Source of the DNA: Drosophila pseudoobscura
Taxonomy: Eukaryota > Arthropoda > Insecta > Diptera > Drosophilidae
Length of the DNA stretch: 64,000 bases
Direction of reading: 5' to 3'
Assembly (NCBI RefSeq): GCF_009870125.1
Contig: NC_046683.1
Span: forward strand, 744,001 to 808,000
The notes beneath the pieces were generated by a model. It was given only the letters and a program-made list of their open reading frames with translations, was not told where the DNA came from and made no database searches. The position numbers and the translations under genes are program-made. Each line of letters starts with the position of its first letter. Positions within the stretch are counted from its first letter, which is position 1. This document shows, one piece after another, positions 37,801 through 49,526 of this stretch.

Positions 37801-38690
37801 TAATCATCTCTGACAGACTCTGCACCGACCCCGACCCCGACCCCGACCATTGTGGTTGCTGCTGTGGGGAGCTCTAATTGTCGACACCGTTGCCATTCGA
37901 CCACTCGACCAGGCGACGAAGCGAGGTGCCTACTTTCAAGCAAAGCGAGACAAAGAGGCAAAGTCCTCTGGTGACTGGGGGCTGGTGGCTGGTGGCTGGG
38001 GGCCTCGGTGGGTGGCAGTGGATTGACAAGCTGTAGAACAAACGGACTGGACCCCAATTGGAAGCCGACTTGCAAACCCTTGTGCGGGACCTAAGCGGCT
38101 TGTCCTTTTGATTTTTCCCAGTGCTGGCACTTGGACTCACTTAATATATAAATTCGACCCTATAAATTGTACAATTAGCGGAAAGAGTGGACACCGGAAC
38201 AAAAGAAAAAGAAGACTCATTTTGGGCAGGAAACTTACCATCCATCGGCACCCAGATACTCGTATTGGCATTGGGTATCGAGTACGGATTAATGGTGACA
38301 GTGTTCAACCCTGCCGAGGCATAATATTTTTTGTTGCAAATCGTGCGTCAGTTCCGTGGTTTGTGGGTGCGTGCTTCAAGGCGATGTCCCGTGCCCAGAT
38401 GACAGGAGTTTCAAACTTCTTCGCGATTGATTGTGAGTAACAACGCAACAAGTATACTCAATTCAAACTCATTATGATGCAAACTTGTATGTTTTTGCGC
38501 GAAAAACTGTCTCTGCTTTCTCTGCGCCGCTTTCGGCATCACCGCTTAAAGAAAAAGAAATCTTGAGTCCCCTCGATGCCCAGGCAGTGCATAATTATCG
38601 GCGGATAAGAAGAATCCATCAGCAGCTACAATCCCCGCGATTCGGCCAAATGAAAAATATATTGAGTTTGAGTTTGAGTTTGAATTTGAG
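34880..38690. other. Intergenic DNA before the GPCR gene
   Basis: No firm gene. Small segments with good minus-strand splice borders lie at 38239-38310 and 35648-35698, treated below as a finding. Simple arrays include TTCC (35565-35580) and GACCCC (37824-37850). Confidence 0.45.
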
Positions 38691-38694
38691 TTTG

Positions 38695-38700
38695 TTTATT
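38695..38700 (-). terminator. AATAAA poly(A) signal of the CCK-like receptor gene
   Basis: TTTATT on the plus strand gives AATAAA on the minus strand about 180 bases past the receptor stop codon. Confidence 0.55.
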
Positions 38701-38879
38701 TTGCGGCAACCTTAAGAAGTATTGAAACACCAATAGACAGATTTCAGATATGAACTAATTTTTACAATCATATACGATACGTTCTAATCGAAAAAAAAAC
38801 AAAGGGTTCGCTATAACAAAAAAATACGAGTCATGTACATATTTACATTAGTCCTCGTTGGATCTGTGGAGCCTACAGC

Positions 38880-41800
38880 CTAGAGCCGTGGACTGTCAGC
38901 CGCCGTGGCGCTGCTGGTGTGCACCACCGAATTTAGTGGGTCGTGGCGCGAACGGGTCCGCCAGGTGCCCATGCCCATGGCTTGGCCAGGATTGGCATTG
39001 AGGGCATTGGGGTTGTTGTTCGCCACTTGGCTGGCGGATAGGGCAATGGCGCCCGCCGCCCCAGTCCCAGCCCGCCGCCAGGGCATGCCCTTGAAGGTGT
39101 CGACGAATGCGCGCCGGAAGCTGGCGTTCATGAAGCAGTAAGTGATCGGATTGCAGCAGCTGGAGGAGTAGGCCAGCAGCTGTAGGTAGCTTATGGAGGT
39201 GTAGTCGATATACTCATACAGCGCCTGTCCGATGAACATGCTCAGCGTGTTGATCACGTACAGTGGTGTCCAGCAGATGAAGAACTCCAGCACCAGGACG
39301 AACAGCATCTTCACGACTCGCTTCTTGCTCTCCAGAGTCTTTGCTTCGTTTGATCTAGACAGTGAAGGACAGTAAAATACAGTTCCCAGCCTAGAGTCAG
39401 TCTTCTGAAACCCACAAATCACCCACTCTCGCTCTGACTCGGACGCTCTGACTTACCTGCGAAGAGCAGCGTCTTGGACCCGCATGCTGGGCGAGGACAT
39501 CTTGGCCAGCGTCACCGTCGTTGTGGTTGTGCTTGTCGTTTTGATCATCGCTGACGTTGTCGCTGATGCTCTCGTAGTCAGTGTCGCGGTCGTTGTCGTT
39601 GTCGTTGTCGGTCTCGCTGTTGCTGGTGCTGGGGTAGGCGCCGGCGCAGGAGCTGCGGCTGCGGCGCCATTGTTGTTGTTGCTGCTCTCTGCTCTCGGGG
39701 ACCAGAGGTGAGTGGGGCAATACTTGATACAACGACAGGCCGGGACTCACCGTTGTAGACTGTGCTGGCGGTCAGCACCAGGATGCAGCTGTTGCTGCTA
39801 TTGCTGCTGGGCCCAGCTGCTGCAGCTCCCCCGGCAGCCACTACGCCGATGGATGGGGCTGGGGTTGGGCCTGCTGCCGTGGCCGTCTGCTGCATGGCCA
39901 TTATCCTGCTGCTGTCCTTGGCCATGCCCACGTAGAGGGTGCGGGTGATGAGGATGTAGGCCACACAGAGCACCAGCAGGGGCAGGACGAGCAGCATGAA
40001 GTCCAGCAGGATGTTGTAGAACTGCTCGTAGCCCTGATCAGGCCATGTCTCCCGGCACTTGCAGTATCCTGTGTGGGTCAGGATGGGAGTGAGGATCGGG
40101 TCAGTTTGCTTCACAGGAAGGAAGGAGCCTTGATCGGAGTCTGAGGCGGAAGAGGAAGAGGAAGCGAAACTCACCTGGCCGACTGGTTGGTATCAATTGA
40201 CTGAAGACGGCTATCGGCGTCATGCACAGGATCCCCCCGAGCCAAATGAATCCGATTATCTTGTAGGCATGGCTGATGGTCTGCCAGGATCGCGAGCGCA
40301 GCGGATGGCAGATGGCGTAGTAGCGCTCGCAGGAGATCGCCACAAGGGTCCACGAGGACACGGCCACGGAGGCAGCTGCAGGGGAAGCAGAGAAAACTTT
40401 GGATTAGGCCATTACCATGAAGTCCGAAGTCACGCCTCAAATGTCGGAGATTGCCTCAGGAGACGCCTGCTTGCACTCCCGCTCTCCTTGCATTTTAATT
40501 ACACTATTTGCATATTAAAACCTGTCTACTTCTGTGTGCTTTTCTTTCCCTGTCCCTGTCCCTGTCCCTGTCCATGTCCCTGGTGCTGGTGCTGGTGCTG
40601 GTGACGGTGCTTTTTCCCCGTGGGGCATGTGCTACACGATGCAATTTGTGTGAGTTGCCATTAAGCGTTACCCACACCTCCGCCCAGTTACCACCCGTTC
40701 CGCATGTTTACGGGCGCTTCGCGGGGCGCATCAGGTCGCGCTAAAACAGAATTTTTATGTTGCACGGACACAAACACATGTAAATACGAGTACGTGTGCT
40801 CAAACTATTAAAACACAAAGTGGCGTCCCTGCCCCACGACGGAATTGGCCCGCCGCCGCCACCCAGTTTAACTCTTTCAAATTGAAGTTTACCGTAGATT
40901 GACAGGTGCTTGGGCTCTTGTGCTCTTGGGCTTAAAACAAACAGCGGCCACCCCTCCTCCCTCCTGACCCCTCTGCCCACTCACGGCACATGCCACAGGA
41001 CCATGCCGCACACACGAACGCGTACGTGTTTGATTTTTGTTACTTGGCTTTAAGGCTTGCACGGGGGCTAAGTAATTTGATTGATTCGCCGGCTGGCAGC
41101 CGCGAAACGTCTTGACAACTAAATCATTTCAAAATACAAATGCCTCAACAGCACAACATCAATGTGTACGTTACATTTGTGCATGTACGGCTACACTGAG
41201 AGAACAACCATGCCCAGAGTGGCATTTGAACAAATTTCGTTTACGTTTGGACATAAGTCTGGGCTGTGTTAGGCCAGTCGCGATTCCTACACAAAGCAAA
41301 AACGAGCGCAGGGGCAATTAGCTCCCAGGCGAATTCCCAAGCAGCACAGGAGACGCGATGCACGAACGAGCGAAGGCGAATTAGCTCCCAGGCGAATTCC
41401 CTCCCAATCAGCACAGGTGAGCGCAAAGCACGAGCGAGCGAGGGCGAATTACTGGGAGCACGAAACAGATCGGCGGGCGAGGCGCCGAGAGTGTTTCAAT
41501 TCAGCCACCGACGGTTGCGTTTCTGGTCCTATACCATCATATTTCTGCACTTAATCGCTTATTAGTTAGTTAGTTCATTATGTTGGAGAGACTTTGAGGG
41601 AAAACTTTTATCCGGAATCAACTTTCTCATATGAGAAAATAGTAAACGAAAATATGACTATAAAAATACAACAAAACCCGTGAAAAGCTAGCATTGCCTA
41701 TTGCCTGTTCGAATATGTTTTTCCGGGCAATGTTAATGGAATTATATGCCAATTGGTTAAATTAGTTGACTGGGAACAAAACGATGTGGAAATCGGTTTT

Positions 41801-43741
41801 TATTGGCTTTGAATGTTTTTTGACACGGCGGACATTTCGGCGGAACTGCCCCTATGTGAAATACTATATCCATTTGAATTACACATTTTTTTTATTTGCT
41901 GAAATCTATTTAATTGCGCAACCTTTATATTTCAAAACCGAATATTTAATTGAAATATTTGTCCATTTTTTACTATGGCATTTTTCTCTGAGTGTATGTA
42001 TGCATGTGTGGAGCGGTAGGCGGTGGTCGTGGGCGTGCGTAATTCAATTGGCAAATGCAAAACTGACAGCACAAATAAGGCGACGGCAGCGGGCAAGAGA
42101 CGAACACAAATTCAATTTGGTGGCCCGTGCCCCGTGCCCCGTGCCCCGTGCCCCCCGTGGGCCGTGTGCCACACAATCCAGCGCCCCTCTGATTCAGTGT
42201 TTTTCTCTTTTCGGCAACTGATTGAATTTGATTTGTGCGGAAAACGGGCACCACGCCTTCAAGGCATACCATCCCGGCCAGGGACACGGGCAGGGACAGA
42301 GACAGAGACAGGGACAGGGACAGGGGCAGGGCAAGCTTACGGAACGTGTTAAGCATATTACGTATACGTATACCGTATACGACACGCAGTCCTCGACTGC
42401 CAGCATAAATATGCGGACAGACTCTGACAGACCGACAGACAGACAGCCAGACAGACAGAATTTATAAGCGTCAGATGGGCGATAAAATTTGATTGCCGCA
42501 AATAAAAAAGGGGAATGGCACGGGCGGCCACGCACAGAAAGACCGCAAAAATGTGTTCTGGTCAGGCGAATGCCGAACGAATCAGAAAGGGGAGCGGAAG
42601 TCCGGAAAAAGCACCAGTGTAGAGTAGAGTAAAGGATGAGCCGGAGAGAGACACACAGACATACATATGTGTGTTTCATTCAAAGCCAGACTTCAAATGG
42701 TTTCTGCTTAAATACGTCGCGTATGTCGCCTGTCGCCTGTTGCCTGCCGCCAGTTGGGTTGTAGATCTGCCACAGATTCAGAGTGCCGCCAACGCCTGCT
42801 CTTCTATGGGGGGCAGCCCAAAAACGCAAAAGGCTGACAGTGCTTTGAGAAATTATACATTTTCATTTCTGGCCAAGCTTTGCGCTCCTGAGCACTGACT
42901 CCTGAGGTGCTGCCAAGTTTGCAAATTAGTTCTGGCCAAAGCCAAACCCAGCCCGTCCCAGCGCCAGGGCCTGTGCTAGGGCCAGTGCCAGTGCTAGTGC
43001 CAGTTTCAATGATTGACAACTGGATGCGGCCGCTGATGGTGGAGTGACAGGCACAAAGTTGCCACCGAGCTGCTTCCTGTACGTGCCGCCTCCGCTGAGG
43101 AATGACACTTTACAGATTATACTGCGCCCAGGCATGGAAATTCCGTCTTAAGGGATTGCCACCCAAAGCACTTGCTCTTAATTGGTTTATTCAAAAGCCA
43201 CACTATCTATCGAGGAAGAATGTGGAATTTCCCATCGTAAATTGTGAGCATTTTTCATGGATTTGGTATCCCCAGGCTCATCCCCTGGAGCAGGATGTTG
43301 TTTTGTTCATTCCTTATATTTTAATTCAATATCTGAAGGGAAACTTTACCAGAAAAACACTGGAGTAAATGTGTGGTGTGATTGTGGGGAGCAAACTCAT
43401 TTAAATTCAATGATTCAGCTCGCAAATGCAAGCATTTTAAGCATCCACACAGATGGAAGCCTGCCAGGAGGATGTCTGTGTATCTGAATGGGCGCAAAGG
43501 GGAAGAAGAAAAGGAAGAGGAAAGGGAAGGGAAGGGGAAGGGGAAAGGGAAGGGGCCTTGCCATTGGCAAAGTTTCAAGCAAAACGAAATCAGAGTTGCC
43601 CCAAAATTCTATTTAAGTTGAAAGCGAAAAACGAAACAAAGTTGGCCAAATACTCGGCGTGGCGTTCGCTTTTTATCAAATTAAGTACTCTAAAGTGGCT
43701 AGGTGGGCGTGGCAGGAGTAGGAGTATAGCAGAGCACAGCC

Positions 43742-43775
<34 letters not shown>

Positions 43776-46700
43776 GCCTGAAAGTTTGGCTAAGCCAACC
43801 GACGAGCTCCAGCTCTGATCTGGGAGCTGGGTCCTGAGGTGACTGCACCAGACACGTGGGGGAACATGTCTGGAGCAGGCTCAAGCTGGCGGCATCTCTC
43901 CCAGTGATATTCGTATTAATATTGCTTTTAAGTGTTTCCTCTGGCATCTGCTGTGGCCCTGCGGCCCCATTCCGAAGGAAATGAAAGTTCTCGGAGCCCA
44001 GGCCCAGGACGAATGTGCATTAATTAAAAAACTTCATCGTAAACAAATCCCAAAGCAACCCGACAAAAACGGGAAATGGAGTGGAGATAAAGTTGAGGCA
44101 GCAAGTCAGAGTCGGAGTCGGGGTCGGGGTCGGGGTCTTGGCCTGGACAATGCGAATGGGATTCGATGCCAGGCCGAAACTTCTCTGAGAATCCCACCTT
44201 ATGCTTTCAACTGTTGCAGCTCTTTTGCCGAAAAAGTCGGAACAGAACAGTGGGGGGGGGGGGGGGGGAGTAACAAACAACATACAGCAATCACTTTCAG
44301 GGAATCAGGGTAAGTGCTGCGTGAGAGAGTTGGATCAACGGCCGTTGTTCAAAAACTCATTAGCCAAATTGTGCGGCGAGGCCCTCCAAGGCGGCCTTCC
44401 TTGTTTATGCAGTTTCGCCGCAGCCCAAACAGCAATTGGTAAAAGCAAACAACCAGGCCAGGACTAAGGCCAATGCCACAAAAGCTACTGTGTCCAAAAG
44501 CCAAAAGGCAAAAGCGGGGACGCTCCACCTGTGACCGTGGGATTGCCATATGTTTTCCTATGGAAAACTGCTCAGGGGGGGCCAGGACTACTCTCTGCAT
44601 ATAAATTTTGGTGCGTGTAAGCCCTGCTAACGACACTTTATGCATTCTACGTACACAGACACACACACTACGAGAGAGCAGGTAAAAAACTGCTGCACAG
44701 ATGTCCAGGTCCTGGACCTGGCCTGCCTGCCTCCCTACCCAAAATGAAATGAAATTCGTATCCCCCCGGAGAAAGCCCAACCGAAAGAAGCAAATTTATA
44801 ATGATTTATGTGCTGGCTTCCGAAACGACAGGGGATTCCTGTCGGTGCACCTCCTCCTGCACCTGTATTTCCCTTTAAACTTAAACTGAAATTAAATTTA
44901 AGCTGAAATGTCTCTGGCGATTGCTGCCACACCTCTTTCCCCTTTGGCAGGGAGAACACACGAGAAGAGTACGATTTTATTGCCAATGACAACTCGGACC
45001 CCCCCTATCCACCATCCACCGAGGAAGAGCACTCGAGAGGGCTGATGTCGGAAGTATCGTTATTTATCGTTGCCTCCCTCCTGTTTGAAGCCTTTGACTT
45101 TCAAATACCCGCTTTAAATGCGAGGCCCAAGCCCATTTGCCAGACCAATGACAGTTTGCTTTATAGTTGCCACTCGGTCTCATTGCTTTTGCCAACTGTG
45201 TTCCAGAGTGCCACTGTGCCCCTGTGCCCCTGTGCCTCACACCCGTACTCCCAGCTCGATGGAGTGCCATTAGGAGAATGGACTTTGCTTTTGTGTAGCA
45301 TGTAATTGCGCGCCTCTCTCTCTCTGTCTCGGCCTGTGTAATGTTGCATGTTCCATGTCGCGTCTGTGTCCTAACCCTGCCCCTGCCCCTGCCCCTGCCC
45401 TGCACTGCTGTAATGCTGTAAGCCTCCTCCTGGTGGTGCCAGGTGCGTGCCGCTTGTTCTCTTCTTGTTCGCTGTCATGTTTTTGTATCATTTATCCCAC
45501 CTCCACCTCCAGTTCCAGGTCTAGGTCCAGGTCTGGCTGCATCTGCAGCCGCAGCTCCAACCTTCAACCTTCACCCCCCGCTCTAGCTGTCATTAAAATT
45601 GTTATTTAATTCGCAGCTTGCGCACGAAAGTATGCAGTGTATTTTTGCTAGCAGCCAGCAGCCAGCTTTAAGCTGCGCCTCGAAGTATGCCACGCCTGGC
45701 CACGTCACGACACGCATTCCGCAGTCTCTTGTCTGTCGTTTCTTGTACACCGTGTATCTGTGTACATCTGTACCCTTAACTGTACCAAAAGCAAGAGCAA
45801 CATGACACGTTGAGCGGGCGACAGAGACAGAAAACGGCCAAATCCAAATTCCAAATCCCATGGCTCGTGATTAAATCTGGCTGCGTCTTACGCATCACAA
45901 TTCCTGGTTTGCAACCGCCATTAGGTTGGACACAGAGTGATTTTTTGGCTGTCCAAGTGTTGTCCTGCCAGGCAGGCAGGCTGCTAATGCGCTCAGATCA
46001 TAAACAGATCCAGTGTCCAGTCTCCTCTACTCTCCTAGTCCCACCTAATTGTCTATTTTCTCCAAATTACATCTCGTCCATGCCGCCACGACGCCATGCC
46101 CCATGCAACACACACAATCCAAGGACCGTCATGTTGCAAATGTCTTTTTAATAGCTTCAAACGGACTAAGGGCTGCTTTTGTCCTGGCAACAGGACCTGG
46201 CCCAGCCGCTGACAAGTGTTTGATTTGAAGTTATGTAATGGCCTCTGCTGCTGCTGCTGCTGCTCTCGTTTTGGGATACAGAGGCAGAGGCAGGCAGAGC
46301 CAGTGGAAGAGTCTCTGCCAATAGCAAATTCCAATGTTATTATTTGAATTTTTCATAGGGCCAAAAGGAAAAAAGATACGAAAGTCGTTGTTGCCCCTTC
46401 CCGTTATTGTTTCTGGATAGAACAAAATGCAGAGCATTTTCTTGGAATGCCCGTAGCCGCTCCAGACCTCAGACATTGTTGCCACAGGGCCACAGGGCGA
46501 CCAATTTGGCGATATAGGGGTGAAGGAGTGATGGAAGGAAGGAAGGATTGAAGGGTGGATAGGAGGATAGGAAGATAGGAGGATAGGAGGAGAGCCGCCG
46601 AATATATTCCCCATTTTATTGTACCCTCACACGCCCACGGACCACTTGTTGTTTTTGTTGTCCTCTTCGGGGAACTCGGGGCAAAATGAACTGCCTTTCT

Positions 46701-47659
46701 TCTGGGGCAAACTCAATAAAACGATCCACATGCGACGATAATCATAAAAAATTATTTTAATGCTGCCCCATCATGCGCCACGCCACACAGATACACACAC
46801 ACAGGCACAGGCACAGGCACAATCATATGGGATTCCATTTTGCTTATGTGTTCGTAATTTCCGCTAATTGAAGAGGGGCAGACAGAACCAGGCCAAAATG
46901 GGAACAGCAAATACCTATATCTACATAAAAAGGGATAAGAAGGGGCGCACAGGACTCCTACCCACCCAGCCCTTCTCCCATAGATACCCCTCAACACTCA
47001 CCCTGCGAAAACTGGAACAGCTTGCAGAGGAACTCCCCAAAGATGAAGTTGCGGAGGAGGGTGCCCACCAGCGTAACGGGCATGCAGAGCACGCCCAGAA
47101 GCATGTCCGAAATGGCCAGGTTCAGCAGAAAGACATTGGTGATGGTCCGCATCCGGCGGTTCTGCACCAAAGTGGAGATGACCAGCAGATTGCCCAGCAC
47201 GGCGAACAGCAGAATCACGCTGTAGCTGGGTATCAGCCAGACGGGCATCTCCGTGGTGCTGGTGGCGGCGCTGCTGCTGCCGCCTCCCGAGATGGATCCG
47301 GGGCTGGGGCTGGGGCTGGTATTGCCACTGAAGGCAGAGCCAAAGCCTGAGCCAGAGCTGTCCCCAAAGCCGTAGCTCGTGCCTGCTGCCTCCTGCTCCA
47401 GGCGTTGGTTTCCAAACACATTTCCTGACCCCAGGCCATCCTCAAAGAAGCTGTCGGTGATGTTGCCGCCGCCGTCGCCGCCGCTGACTCCGCCCGCGTA
47501 CGAGGGGGATGCTGCAGTATCGTTGAACGGGACCAGGGTCAGCGAAACGATGTGACCCGCCGCACTGGGGGCGTTGGCGTAATAGTCGAGCAGCGCCCTG
47601 TACGCAGCCGCCGCTGCCATGACCGTTTGGGCAGCATCCTCCGCACTGTACGGGTACAT
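38880..47659 (-). CDS. CCKLR-17D3: Cholecystokinin-like (sulfakinin) receptor, class A GPCR
   Basis: This is a plasma-membrane receptor for sulfakinin (CCK-like) peptides, expected to signal through G proteins. Coding exons on the minus strand are 47659-47002, 40375-40175, 40068-39751, 39688-39457 and 39354-38880. All have good GTGAGT/GTAAGT donors and matching phases, giving about 627 residues. The long extracellular N-terminus has N-glycosylation sites (NDT, NIT, NTS). TM1 starts near residue 143. TM2 carries NLAISD. The TM3 end is ERY in place of DRY. ECL2 has YCKCRETWP. TM6 has FFICWTP and TM7 has NPITY. The third cytoplasmic loop is long and rich in Ala, Pro and Thr, between RIMAMQQ and the conserved ALRRSNEAKTLESKKR. 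I start at MYPYSAED rather than the upstream in-frame ATG at 47701, because the former aligns with the melanogaster N-terminus as I remember it. The acceptor of exon 4 could also be three bases upstream. Confidence 0.93.
41301..41455. repeat. Imperfect tandem repeat, unit about 64-68 bp, 2.3 copies
   Basis: The segment AACGAGCGnAGGsGmATTAG with TCCCAGGCGAATTCCC and CAGCACAGG recurs from 41301 and 41365. A partial third copy starts near 41433. It lies in the receptor intron and is distinct from the simple hexamer arrays. Confidence 0.8.
41569..41995. mobile_element. Diverged AT-rich element, copy B
   Basis: This aligns by eye with 11640-12093 (see copy A), including TGACTATAAAAATAC at 41655-41669 and the right end TTTCTCTGAGTGTA. 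A shorter imperfect stem (GCATTGCC with GGCAATG) replaces copy A's long hairpin. ACACTGAGAGAA at 41193-41204 is nearly the inverse of the right end, so the element might extend left to there. I see no target-site duplication. Confidence 0.5.
43745..43773. repeat. (TG)n dinucleotide tract
   Basis: A pure TG/CA tract of about 29 bases in the receptor intron. Confidence 0.95.
44252..44268. repeat. 17-base poly-G run
   Basis: An uninterrupted G run. Its assembly length is uncertain. Confidence 0.95.
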
Positions 47660-47701
47660 CCCAGATAGAGACGTCCAGAGGAGCGAGCGATCACAACCCA
47701 A

Positions 47702-49526
47702 TCGAACGCCAAAGGATCATTGTCATTTCCGAATGGGATCTCCTTCCGCTGCCGATTCTCACACAAAAAATTAAAACTCGAAGAAAATTCAAAGACGCTT
47801 GCGCGCAGGACTGGCACCGAAGAACGTGGCCGAGAACGGGGTAGGTCTGATTCCGTTACCGGTCCTGATACCGACGACCAGGACGACAACGAGTTCGAGT
47901 TCGAGTACAAGTACGAAGACGAGGACGCGGCCGAAAGCGCTCGTCCTTGCCTGCTTACCGTTAAGTTACCGTTATCGTGGGCAACTGACTAGCGGAGGCG
48001 GCCCCGTCGTTTGAATGCTTCGGTGTGGCAGCAGCAACATGTTGCGTGGACGTCGCGTGGCAGCATGAAAACTCACCACAGCAACTTGTGGCAGCAACAT
48101 GCGGCAGCTTCCAACTGCAACATCAAGCACAGCGCCCATTGGGCACTGCAGATGGCTCCGAATCATACATATACAGGCTGTATCTGGGACTTTTAGATTC
48201 CACTTCGTCCTCCTCATGTACATTATGCCGATCAGTGCATGGAGAATTTAGAAAGTGTTGCAATAAACTCTCGAAGTGGTGCAGCCACAGAAAAAGGCCA
48301 CTAATGAACACACGCGTAATCCTGCCAATGCATTGGCACCAATGTGCCAATGCTGCCAGTGCTGCCAATGATGCCACTGCTGCCAATGCTGCCAAACTAG
48401 GCTTTTTATATCGAACGCCATGGCTCTCAATGATTATGTGGAATGAAGATAGACGGAATGTAGGAATATTTTGTACAAAAGTAAGTTGCATATACAATCA
48501 ATCATCCAATAAAGAGTGTCGCGTACTATTGACAGGACTGACTGAAACTAAAAACGAATACAAGGAATCACCACAGTGATGCATTTTGTTACCAAAAATA
48601 ATTATCATAATTCATAAAAATAATTATTATAGCCAAAGAATATTCTCAAATTTAAAACTGGATATAGATAGACGGAATATTGGTATATTTAATTCTCTAA
48701 TTATATGACTTTTCCTGTTCCAGAAATAAAACAAAATACAAACTTCGAATCAATTCGATATGACCCTCTCTACAAGGCCTTGTAGGGTATAAAAATGATG
48801 CCAAATGCGGGGAAGTCGTTACACTGGCCTCATCCTCCTTCTCCTCCTCCTCCTCCCCCTCCCCCTCCACCACTCGATCAATCTCACTCTCACTCACTCT
48901 CTCTCTCTTTTTGCCGCTGCCGCGTGCCGCTCTGCCTGTGGTAATCTCTATCAGCTGCGGCTGTGCCATCTCGCTCACACAATTGGCGTCTGCGCCGACT
49001 TAAGTCTGCCAGTACGCCGGCGTCGGCGATCCCCTCTTCGTTGGAGTGGCGAACGCCGGCACAGCCGCATTCGGTTTTTTCGTGCTGGACGGTTCGGATG
49101 CCTTAGCTGGCTCTGTTTTTTTTATCGTTAAATATTTTTGTTTTCGTTTGTCACTTCTGTACTGTGCATTACATTATTTTGTTAGCCAACACAAAACTAT
49201 CAGGACTGGGACAGACACTGAGACGCTGAGACACTGCCACTCTGACACAGCACTGCACTGCTCTTCCCCAACGAACCAGAAGAAGAACTGCGCTTGCCTG
49301 ACCCTCCCCCCTCCTGGTGCCAAAAAGAGCGACGTCGAGCGGCAGAGATTCGTTGAACTCGCTGCTCAAACACAGGCATCCCAGCATCCATCCCAGTGGA
49401 CCGGACCGGACTTCGACGTGCATTTTCTTTGCAGCAAGCGCAGCAGCAGCAGCAGCAGCCGCAGCAGCAACAGCAGTCGGAGCATCCCAGTACCAGGAAT
49501 AAAGGAACACACATCAAATCACCACC
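47702..49526. promoter_or_regulatory. Divergent 5' region between the CCK-like receptor and the coactosin-like gene
   Basis: Two genes point away from each other here. The interval should hold both 5' UTRs and promoters. It contains a degenerate CCAATG/CTGCCA array (48339-48396), an AT-rich repeat remnant (48590-48790), a CT-rich tract (48836-48910) suited to GAGA factor or CLAMP, and a CAG tract (49438-49474) just before the coactosin ATG. No TATA box is obvious. Confidence 0.5.
48590..48790. mobile_element. Repeat remnant related to the block at 6.1 kb
   Basis: Two ATAATTATNAT motifs, a CCAAAGAATA segment and TATTGGTATATTTAATT match 6085-6185 in order. The right end has TACAAGGCCTTGTAGGGTATAAAA, a short inverted repeat followed by GGGTATA, as seen in many dispersed fly repeats. 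A Helitron-like DINE-1/INE-1 origin is my guess. Confidence 0.4.

Larger units (their letters stand above)
40376..47001 (-). other. 6.6 kb first coding intron of the CCK-like receptor
   Basis: This intron separates TM1-TM3 from the rest. It holds arrays of CCCTGT (40549-40603), a 64-bp tandem repeat (41301-41455), an AT-rich element (41569-41995), CCCCGTG (42120-42155), GGACAG (42272-42332), TG (43745-43773), GGGGTC (44109-44136) and a 17-base G run (44252-44268). Later come a CCCCTG array (45375-45402) and GGATAG-type repeats (46557-46592). No nested gene is supported. Confidence 0.7.

Noticed and set aside
47660-47701. Upstream in-frame ATG for the CCK-like receptor (14 extra residues)
   Set aside because: The extension MGCDRSLLWTSLSG does not resemble the known receptor N-terminus as I remember it. 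The next Met fits better, though the longer form cannot be excluded.
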